Origin: Firm-13 sp964579245
Lineage (GTDB): Bacteria; Bacillota; Clostridia; Saccharofermentanales; Saccharofermentanaceae
Length of the DNA stretch: 30,093 bases
NCBI GenBank assembly: GCA_964579245.1
Contig: CAZOFY010000026.1
Location: 1 to 30,093 of the forward strand
Direction of reading: 5' to 3'
Positions 15,365 through 21,491 of the stretch are shown here, one piece after another. Within the stretch, counting starts at the first letter, position 1; every line of letters begins with the position of its first letter. The notes beneath the pieces are model-generated. The model was not told the origin of the DNA. It did not search any database and was given only the letters and a program-made list of their open reading frames with translations. The position numbers and the translations under genes are program-made.

Positions 15365-16288
15365 ATGCAAACAATCATGAAGATTAAGAATGTCAGTAAG
15401 TCTATCGGAAGAAAGAAGATCATCAATCGTATCTCTTTTGATTTGTTATCCGGGGAAGTTTTAGGGTTTTTAGGACCGAATGGGGCAGGCAAAACAACGA
15501 CAATCAAGATGATTATGGGGTTTCTTGCTTCTGATGAGGGAAGTATAGAAATAAACGGCTTTGACCACAAGAAGAATTATGAGAAAGCAATGGCAAGTCT
15601 AGGCGGTATCGTCGAAAATCCCGAGATGTATCTGGATCTCTCCGGTATGACGAATCTCAAGATGTATGCAAGACTTCATGACGGAGTAACGCAGGAGCGC
15701 ATCAATGAAGTGGTCAAGCTGGTTGGCATGCAAGATCGCATCAACGATAAAGTGAAGAAGTACTCGCTGGGAATGAAGCAAAGAGTCGGTCTGGCCCAGG
15801 CACTTCTTCATCGTCCTAAGATTCTCATACTGGACGAACCGACAAACGGACTGGATCCGGCCGGGATTCACGAGCTCCGTGATATTGTCAAAAAATTGGC
15901 TCACGAGGAAAATGTGGCCGTAATGGTTTCAAGCCATCTGCTCTCCGAAATGCAGATGATGTGCGACAGGGTTGTAATTATTGATAACGGATCGATTATT
16001 GATGTCCGAAGCATGAATGAAGTAAATGCTGTGAATCCTGAGGCTTCATCCTTTATCGTCACAACACCGGATGTAGAAAAGGCTGTCGCCCTCTTAACCG
16101 CTTCTGGTATATCCATTCAAAAACAAGATGCGAACGGATTCGAAGTAGATACGAGTGATAAGGAATTGCAGAAAATTCTTGTGCAACTTGTGGCAGGAGA
16201 AATTACGATTCTTGGATTACAACGTGTAAATACATCACTCGAAGATGCATTTTTACGTATTACAGGGGGAGGGATGAACATTGCGTAA
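15365..16288 (+). CDS. ABC transporter ATP-binding protein (BcrA-like)
   Basis: Cytosolic ATPase of 307 aa. Walker A GPNGAGKTT (37-45), Q-loop region GGIVENPEMYLDLSG, signature YSLGMKQR, Walker B ILILDEPTNGLDP and switch His in VSSHLLSEM are all canonical. A ~90-residue C-terminal domain follows, as in BcrA/drug-exporter ATPases. GAGGTG precedes the ATG, eight bases after the upstream stop codon; the 3' end overlaps the permease by eight bases. It probably powers export or immunity to a peptide antibiotic, by family resemblance only. Confidence 0.93.
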   Translation: MQTIMKIKNVSKSIGRKKIINRISFDLLSGEVLGFLGPNGAGKTTTIKMIMGFLASDEGSIEINGFDHKKNYEKAMASLGGIVENPEMYLDLSGMTNLKMYARLHDGVTQERINEVVKLVGMQDRINDKVKKYSLGMKQRVGLAQALLHRPKILILDEPTNGLDPAGIHELRDIVKKLAHEENVAVMVSSHLLSEMQMMCDRVVIIDNGSIIDVRSMNEVNAVNPEASSFIVTTPDVEKAVALLTASGISIQKQDANGFEVDTSDKELQKILVQLVAGEITILGLQRVNTSLEDAFLRITGGGMNIA

Positions 16289-17900
16289 GTTGATGGCTCT
16301 ATATACAAATGAATGGATAAAAATGACTAGAAAGGTCAGTGTCATCGTTCTGTCCTCTTTGATTGTCATTTCTGCCTTTGCCATACCCGGTATTTCTAAA
16401 GCCATCGGGATGGTGAATCAAATGACATCGATTTCGATGAACACCTATCGCGAAGATGAGAAGAAATGGATGGAAGAGGAGTCCAGAAACGACCTGCTGA
16501 ATTACGAAGCCTTGATCAAGGAAGCAGATAACGAGATGGAAAGAATACAACTTTCCAAAGATTATCCGGAAGAAACCAAAAAGATGCTCCTTGCCGACCA
16601 AGAAGAGCAAAAGGCTCAAAACCAGGATACGCTCGAAATCTACTCCCTAGCCATAGATAAGGGTATATATCCACTATTTCAATTCAATTATCTAACGGAA
16701 TCTGTTGCCTCGATCCTTGAATTGAAAAGCACAATCCGTTCAGGCGAAGCTTATTTGATTGAGAATCCGAATGAAGAGATCAAAAATGGCATCGAGATAG
16801 CGCGTGTGCTGGTGGATAAATATCAGAAATTGCTCGAAAACCCTGCTTTTCCAACCTATGTCGCCTTGGAGACCGAGAAAATTGAACTCAACCCATATAT
16901 GAGTTCGGATGACAAGCAGGCTATGAAGGAGATACTCGAGATCCGAATGAAGCTTCAACCCGAAGGTGACCTTGAACAAAACGAAGAAAGCATGTATAAA
17001 CAAGAACTCCTGAATAATATCGCAAACATAAAAAGGTCTGCTGCAAGCGGTCTTGATTACACTACATCATGGACACAACCCGCGCCGATGAATCCAACGA
17101 AGAAAGCAGAAATGATAGAACGCGAAATGATTCTCGACTATCGTCTTGCGAATGACATCTTCCCAATCAACACCTCGTACGAAACTAGAGTAAATGACAT
17201 CAAGTCGGTATTCTCAGTAGGAATGTTCCTGATAACACTATTAATGATGATCCTTGCCGGCAGTTCGATCTCTCAGGAAATTGCAACCGGATCCATAAAA
17301 TCATTAATTATTGCGCCGGTACGTCGATGGAAGATCTTTGCGGCAAAGATTTTATCGCTACTAAGCCTTACTATCGTAGCTATGTTAATCCTCTATGTTT
17401 GCGGCATCCTCTCGCAAGGAATATTCAACGGTTTTTCCGGCAATCTACCGTATGTATATGTTTCGAACGGAGAATGCATAACCGTTCCTTTCCCCATCTA
17501 TATGTTCCAGTATCTTTTCTGCTCATTTCCCCAAGTAACCATTTACCTCATTATGGCATTCATGTTATCCACCATTACCAGAAATACTGCCGTCTCTGTC
17601 GCTCTTCCACTCGGATTTATGTTCATTGGAAATATCGTCAAGCAGATTATCTCTGTTTTACCCAATCTTGAAATCATACGATTTATCCCTTACTTGCACT
17701 TAGATTTTGCAGATCGGGTATTACCGTTTGGTGACCTGATGACCGGTATGCGGATGGGAATGCTTGATATGATGTCCGCAATGATGAGTAGTAGTATTGT
17801 ACCTCCATCCATTTCTTTCTCTCTTATATACCTCGCAGTTGTTGCTTTTTGTATGATCTATATTGCTTTCGATCACTTTACCAGGGAAGACATCCGCTGA
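16281..17900 (+). CDS. ABC-2 type permease with large extracellular domain
   Basis: Membrane protein of 539 aa. TM1 (~15-32) is followed by about 270 hydrophilic, charged residues with coiled-coil character (~45-310), then five or more TMs (~312-335, 360-385, 415-440, 445-470, 510-530). The cytosolic loop SQEIATGSIKSLIIAPVRRW is the coupling helix typical of ABC-2 permeases. The long domain after TM1 should lie outside the cell and could bind substrate. The start is TTG at 16281, overlapping the end of the ATPase gene, with GGGGGAGG eight bases upstream. The operon ends at the terminator at 17924-17959. The exported compound is unknown. Confidence 0.88.
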   Translation: MRKLMALYTNEWIKMTRKVSVIVLSSLIVISAFAIPGISKAIGMVNQMTSISMNTYREDEKKWMEEESRNDLLNYEALIKEADNEMERIQLSKDYPEETKKMLLADQEEQKAQNQDTLEIYSLAIDKGIYPLFQFNYLTESVASILELKSTIRSGEAYLIENPNEEIKNGIEIARVLVDKYQKLLENPAFPTYVALETEKIELNPYMSSDDKQAMKEILEIRMKLQPEGDLEQNEESMYKQELLNNIANIKRSAASGLDYTTSWTQPAPMNPTKKAEMIEREMILDYRLANDIFPINTSYETRVNDIKSVFSVGMFLITLLMMILAGSSISQEIATGSIKSLIIAPVRRWKIFAAKILSLLSLTIVAMLILYVCGILSQGIFNGFSGNLPYVYVSNGECITVPFPIYMFQYLFCSFPQVTIYLIMAFMLSTITRNTAVSVALPLGFMFIGNIVKQIISVLPNLEIIRFIPYLHLDFADRVLPFGDLMTGMRMGMLDMMSAMMSSSIVPPSISFSLIYLAVVAFCMIYIAFDHFTREDIR

Positions 17901-17923
17901 CATCCTTCGTACATAGTAAAATC

Positions 17924-17959
17924 ATCCGGCTTACGATTTTATCCTAAGCCGGATTTTTT
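17924..17959 (+). terminator. Rho-independent terminator of the ABC-2 operon
   Basis: ATCCGGCTTA (17924-17933), an 11-base loop and TAAGCCGGAT (17945-17954) form a perfect 10-bp stem that runs into a T-tract (six T in a row, 17954-17959). It starts 24 bases after the permease stop codon. On the minus strand it could act weakly as a back-up stop for the RNA gene at 17978-18287. Confidence 0.92.
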
Positions 17960-17977
17960 GTCGACGACGAGAAATGA

Positions 17978-18014
17978 GGAAAGAAATAAGCCGATGCATA
18001 AAGCCTGCACCGGC
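17978..18014 (-). terminator. Terminator of the candidate ncRNA
   Basis: On the minus strand GCCGGTGCA (18014-18006), loop GGCTTTA and TGCATCGGC (17998-17990) form a 9-bp stem with one G-U pair, followed by the T-rich TTATTTCTTTCC. It lies 16 bases past the closing stem of the RNA, as expected for an intrinsic stop. Confidence 0.72.
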
Positions 18015-18287
18015 ACGATGAGCATAAAGGAGCTCCAGCGAACCATTTCATCTTACTACTTTGCAGACACCCTTTACCGCGAAACCTTTTATCTTGCTCC
18101 TGTGTCCTCTTCGGTTACTTCCGATCTAGATTTCTCAACCCTATCGTAGTTCCTACTAATGAACTCATTCACACTGATTGCAACTTGTCTCCATCCCAGT
18201 GGTCCGTCAGTTGCTGTTCGCTCTCCGTAAATTATTTACGGCGGCTCTTCTTGCTTGGTAGGGATTTCTTGTATTCCCTGGAGCTTG
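17978..18287 (-). ncRNA. Candidate free-standing structured non-coding RNA (~300 nt), class unassigned
   Basis: A near-consensus promoter (18293-18320) fires minus-ward into DNA without a credible gene. From the predicted start (~18287) the RNA opens with AGCUCCAG (18285-18278), which pairs with CUGGAGCU (18038-18031) to close a ~255-nt domain. Inside are a perfect hairpin (18225-18241, 7-bp stem, 3-base loop) and two interleaved helices that predict a pseudoknot: 18209-18214 with 18180-18185, and 18197-18201 with 18172-18176. Another helix pairs 18102-18107 with 18065-18070. A terminator follows the closing stem (18014-17990, then U-rich 17989-17978). I found no hallmark of RNase P RNA, tmRNA, SRP RNA, T-box or c-di-GMP riboswitch. 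A clostridial orphan RNA such as the raiA class is possible but unproven. No downstream gene lies on its strand, so it is not a leader. Confidence 0.65.
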
Positions 18288-18292
18288 TCTTA

Positions 18293-18320
18293 ATTATAGC
18301 ACCTCGCTCCATACTGTCAA
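18293..18320 (-). promoter_or_regulatory. Near-consensus promoter for the candidate ncRNA
   Basis: Minus strand: TTGACA (18320-18315), 16-bp spacer, TATAAT (18298-18293). Both hexamers are perfect sigma-A consensus, the strongest promoter seen in this window. The predicted start lies at the first base of the closing stem of the RNA. AT-rich DNA upstream (18321-18360) could act as an UP element. Confidence 0.85.
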
Positions 18321-18357
18321 GTGTTTTTGCACATAATTATATTAAATTTTCCGTATA

Positions 18358-18378
18358 TTTTGTGCACATGTGACAAAA
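18358..18378. promoter_or_regulatory. Inverted repeat upstream of ncRNA and thioesterase genes
   Basis: TTTTGT (18358-18363) and ACAAAA (18373-18378) flank GCACATGTG, which contains the palindrome CACATGTG. It lies between the divergent ncRNA promoter and the thioesterase gene, 38 bases upstream of the ncRNA -35 box. It could be an operator, but the evidence is only the symmetry and position. The remaining bases 18379-18512 show no gene and no clear promoter. Confidence 0.35.
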
Positions 18379-18512
18379 CGTTTCGCCCAGGAGTCTTTTT
18401 GATACGAATCGTTTCACATTGGTGTTTTTCTGAATCAGGATTCGGAGTATTCTAATATGCGTATGTTCTGCACGAGGCTGCGGATAGCGATTGAATAGAA
18501 AAGAGGGGTTCC

Positions 18513-18920
18513 ATGCCAGACAAGGATCTAACAAAGCATATAGGCAAGGATCAGTTTGCCGAGCATGTCGGCATCGTCCTTGAGGTCGTGAAGCCGGGTT
18601 ACGCTCGTGCAGTCATGAAGATCATGCCGTTCCATTTAAATGGTGTCGGAAGAGTACAGGGCGGAGCGATCTATACGCTTGCCGATTACACCTTTGCGGC
18701 CGCCGCGAACACGGAATGCATTAAGACGCTCGGAATCAATACCACAATCTCCTTCTTTCAGGCTGCTACCGGAAGTGTCCTGACTGCCGAAGCCAGAGAG
18801 GTGTCGACACAGAATAAGATATGCGGCTATGATGTCGATATCTTTGATGAGAACGGCGAAAGGATCGCTCGCTTCAGCGGAATGGGTTATCGAAAAAAGA
18901 GAGTGGCAGGACAAGTATAG
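18513..18920 (+). CDS. PaaI-family hotdog thioesterase
   Basis: Cytosolic protein of 135 aa, the usual length for the family. The hotdog signature is PFHLNGVGRVQGGAIYTLADYTFAAAAN, shown here by its parts HLNGVGRVQGG and YTLADYTFAAA, with the Asp of LAD as the likely catalytic residue. The common HGG is QGG here, a variant seen in anaerobe homologues. It should hydrolyse an acyl-CoA, possibly an aromatic or short-chain one; the substrate is unknown. AGAGGGG precedes the ATG by four bases. It converges with the S66 peptidase gene, whose stop codon lies two bases away. Confidence 0.88.
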   Translation: MPDKDLTKHIGKDQFAEHVGIVLEVVKPGYARAVMKIMPFHLNGVGRVQGGAIYTLADYTFAAAANTECIKTLGINTTISFFQAATGSVLTAEAREVSTQNKICGYDVDIFDENGERIARFSGMGYRKKRVAGQV

Positions 18921-18922
18921 AA

Positions 18923-19957
18923 TCAGGATACGCCGGGTTCAAGAATTGTAAGTGAGGCTTCCCGGCAGGATACTCTTGCCTTCGCTCCGTAAGGCAGAAC
19001 GGTCATCGGCTCTGTGTGTCCGAAGGGCAGTCCAAACAGTACCGGCAAATCTGTTCGTCCGAATTCGTCAAGAATCTTCTCAATCTCGACGATATACTCC
19101 TCTGTATAATGATCGTTATAAGGCGTGCCGAACACCAGGCCGGAAATAGAGGCCAGGATGTTCTGTGCTCCAAGGTTGCGCAAACTGAATCGCACATACT
19201 CGGGGCTTGGCATCACCTCTGAGGTCTCCAGGAAAAGGATCGCGCCGGAGAATTCATCCGGATCCCAGATCGAGGTCCCCTTAATCATATCGATCACCTC
19301 AAGGCAGCCGCCGATCAAATGACCTTCCGCCTCCCCTGTTCCACGAATACATCTCACAGGCGCGTAAAGATTCATTTTCTTTCGAATCGAACTGTTCTCG
19401 AGCGTCCACGGGATCATCTCGCTCGTCCATTTCTCCGGAATCTCGATTCTTCCCATGACCTCCCCGGTGAAGAGTGCCTTCTCCACCGCTTGCTTCGTAT
19501 AGGGGAAAATCTCTACATTCTCGGCAAATTCTGCCAGTACAGACGGCCCGTAATAGCTCCGCAAACCGGCGTGCAAGCACATGAAATGACCGACCGTCGT
19601 ATCACTGTATCCCAGAAAGACCTTCGGATTGTTCCGTATTACGTTAAAATCGATGTATGGAAGCATGCGAATACTGTCTTCTCCGCCGATAACGGAAAAA
19701 ATTCCCCGGATATCGGGGTCGCGAAAAGCATTCATGAAATCCTCTGCCCGCCTTTGTGGATTACAATATACATATTCACTCCCTCTTAGCGTTGCTTCCA
19801 TTTCGACGACTGTCAGGCCAAATTCCTCGCGGAGTCTATTTACTCCATGATTATATCTCCACCTGAGGCCTTCATCTCCGGCACCGCCCCACGACAGGCT
19901 GACGGTAGCAATTCTATCGCCTCTTTGCAGTTTTTTTGGTATGATTAGCTGACGCAT
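18923..19957 (-). CDS. S66 family (LD-carboxypeptidase/MccF-like) peptidase
   Basis: Protein of 344 aa without signal peptide. It has the S66 pattern: nucleophile Ser in VFLGYSDTT, preceded by the GIFSVIGGEDSIR oxyanion region, then LIGGCLEVIDM, the Glu of LFLETSEVM and the His of PFGHTEPM as the rest of the triad. Family members cleave the L,D bond of murein tripeptides during wall recycling or inactivate microcin C-like peptide nucleotides; sequence alone does not choose between them. Start ATG at 19957 has AAGGAG five bases upstream. The gene is divergent from a GNAT gene, and a perfect palindrome overlaps its probable promoter. Confidence 0.9.
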   Translation of the reverse strand: MRQLIIPKKLQRGDRIATVSLSWGGAGDEGLRWRYNHGVNRLREEFGLTVVEMEATLRGSEYVYCNPQRRAEDFMNAFRDPDIRGIFSVIGGEDSIRMLPYIDFNVIRNNPKVFLGYSDTTVGHFMCLHAGLRSYYGPSVLAEFAENVEIFPYTKQAVEKALFTGEVMGRIEIPEKWTSEMIPWTLENSSIRKKMNLYAPVRCIRGTGEAEGHLIGGCLEVIDMIKGTSIWDPDEFSGAILFLETSEVMPSPEYVRFSLRNLGAQNILASISGLVFGTPYNDHYTEEYIVEIEKILDEFGRTDLPVLFGLPFGHTEPMTVLPYGAKARVSCREASLTILEPGVS

Positions 19958-19989
19958 AGTAACTCCTTAACTGTTATTGTCACCAAGGA

Positions 19990-20023
19990 AATATACTTAT
20001 TTGTGATCGTATCACAAATAAGT
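19990..20023. promoter_or_regulatory. Perfect 12-bp palindrome (operator) between divergent S66 and GNAT genes
   Basis: ACTTATTTGTGA (19995-20006), five-base centre TCGTA, TCACAAATAAGT (20012-20023). On the minus strand the palindrome contains TTGTGA, a 16-bp spacer and TATATT, a plausible promoter for the S66 peptidase gene. The palindrome ends four bases before the ribosome site of the GNAT gene. A dimeric regulator bound there would control both genes. The alternative, an RNA hairpin in the GNAT leader, is also possible. Confidence 0.7.
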
Positions 20024-20039
20024 GTGTGGGGGAAATCAT

Positions 20040-20537
20040 ATGACTTCATACAAGCCCGAGGACCCGCGTCTTTCAGCGCTCACACTGCGCGAGGCAGGCA
20101 CAGCCGACATTGACGATCTGATCCGTATAAGAATGGATTTTTTGCGCGTTGATTTTGTCATGACGGGAGATGAGGAGCTGTCTCTCATGCAGCATCTCAG
20201 CGAATATTATCCTGCCAGCCTTGGAAATGAACTCTTCGCTTTTTGTGCCTTTGACACAGGGATCATCGTATCCTCGGTCTTTCTTGTCCTGACAAAACGT
20301 CCGCCCAACCCGATTATGCCCAACGGAATGAGCGGATATATATCAAATGTGTACACCAATCCGGCATACCGTGGCCTGGGATTGGCAACACGCCTGCTGG
20401 AAGCGGCTAGAAGCAAAGCCGCGGAACGTAAGGTTGTCTCTATGGACCTTATCGCGACGGATAAGGGCAGACCTCTTTATGAGAAGATGGGCTTCATCAA
20501 GAACGATCGGTACATGCGGCTTCATCTGGAATACTGA
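20040..20537 (+). CDS. GNAT-family N-acetyltransferase
   Basis: Cytosolic acetyltransferase of 165 aa. The acetyl-CoA binding motif is RGLGLATRLLEAA, preceded by the strand ISNVYTNPAY and followed by MDLIATDKGRPLYEKMGF, which is the classical GNAT order. The N-terminal strand-helix LTLREAGTADIDDLIRIR is also typical. The acceptor (amine, amino acid, antibiotic or protein) is unknown. The ATG at 20040 is chosen because GGGGGA lies six bases upstream; an in-frame GTG at 20022 lies inside the palindrome. It converges with the EFR1 gene. Confidence 0.9.
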   Translation: MTSYKPEDPRLSALTLREAGTADIDDLIRIRMDFLRVDFVMTGDEELSLMQHLSEYYPASLGNELFAFCAFDTGIIVSSVFLVLTKRPPNPIMPNGMSGYISNVYTNPAYRGLGLATRLLEAARSKAAERKVVSMDLIATDKGRPLYEKMGFIKNDRYMRLHLEY

Positions 20538-20544
20538 TGCTACT

Positions 20545-21490
20545 CTAGCTCCGGTTCAGAAGCTTGGTTCGGAGGGACGCAGAGGGTCCGCCATATTGAG
20601 CTTCTCCCCGCAACTTCCCGACGCGGATTGCTTTCTGGTGGCATGCATTGTAGCAAGACCAGCATTGCTGACATAATGTGAGATCAATCCCGGGACGATC
20701 TCCTAACGAAATCGCTTTCCCGGGACNNNNNNNNNNNNNNNNNNNNNNNNNNNNNNNNNNNNNNNNNNNNNNNNNNNNNNNNNNNNNNNNNNNNNNNNNN
20801 NNNNNNNNNNNNNNNNNNNNNNNNNNTCCCGGGACGATCTCCTAACGAAATCGCTTTCCCGGGACATTGCTTGACACACCTGCCGCATCGGACACACTCT
20901 TCATCCGCTATTTCGAATTTTTTCGGTCCGAATTGTCGCGGCAGCAGCCCGGCCAGATCTCTTGGGGCAAGCCGGGCAATCAGATCAAGCTTCGGCGGGC
21001 ACGACGGCAGGAATCCCCCCGCCTCTATGTGACGAATACACTCACCAATATGTATTACAAAGGCTTCAAACCGTCGCATTTCTGGCGGTGTCGGATGATT
21101 CGCGAATCCGAAGCCGGCCTTGATCATCGGCGGAAAACTCTCCGGTGTGTGCAGGGAATGGGAGGCGAATACGACCAGCCCCTTTTCCTGAAGCAAGCGA
21201 TAAGCAATGACAGGTGCGATGCCGCCTGTCGAGCCAAACGTATTAAGGACAAATGCGGGTTTCTCTTCCAGCCCCTCCAATCTTGAAACAAAATCAGTAA
21301 AAAAGGCAGACGGGCGCATCAAATCGGCAAAAAATGCGAAGCCCAAGACGTCATATTCCGCAATGTTTGCAGGTTGTTCCCGCTTTATGTCGAACAGCTC
21401 AATACAAATATCCGATAGTCTCTCCCGTAAGGCTTCGCAGACCAGCTTTGTCGTGCCTGAGGCTGAGTAATACAGAATCGCTACTCGCAA
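20545..21490 (-). CDS. EFR1-type flavodoxin-2[4Fe-4S] ferredoxin fusion; interrupted by an artificial gap
   Basis: Electron-transfer protein. Residues 1-~165 are flavodoxin-like (VAILYYSASGTTKLV FMN loop, NTFGSTGG). The first cluster is C199, C202, C205, C209 (CVRCGRCVKQC). A 100-N run follows. The 39 bases on each side of it are identical; merging them (removing 139 bp) restores the frame and gives the second cluster CQQCWSCYNAC (C227, C230, C233, C237) and a stop at 20545-20547. The repaired protein is 268 aa, typical of the family. As assembled, the frame is wrong after the gap. The start is TTG at 21490, with GGAGG overlapping the end of the upstream GGDEF/HD-GYP gene. It is the last gene of a three-gene operon; electron partners are unknown. 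Confidence 0.88.
20688..20865. other. Spurious 100-N gap flanked by a 39-bp duplication
   Basis: N-run 20727-20826. Positions 20688-20726 and 20827-20865 are identical over 39 bases, starting TCCCGGGACGATC. This is the expected result when two contigs that truly overlap are joined with a fixed 100-N spacer. Collapsing the copies gives an intact EFR1 gene, so no sequence is missing. Confidence 0.95.
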
Positions 21491-21491
21491 A

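Noticed and set aside
17958..18149. Small plus-strand reading frame of 63 codons
   Set aside because: It starts at a weak codon just after the ABC operon terminator, has no recognisable domain, and is explained by the antisense structured RNA.
17978..18287. RNase P RNA, tmRNA, SRP RNA, T-box or c-di-GMP riboswitch
   Set aside because: None of the conserved cores I know (for example GAGGAAAGUCC, the SRP GGUGAACC loop, the T-box GGUGG-ACCGCG, the tRNA-like tmRNA end) is present, and no gene lies downstream as a riboswitch would need.
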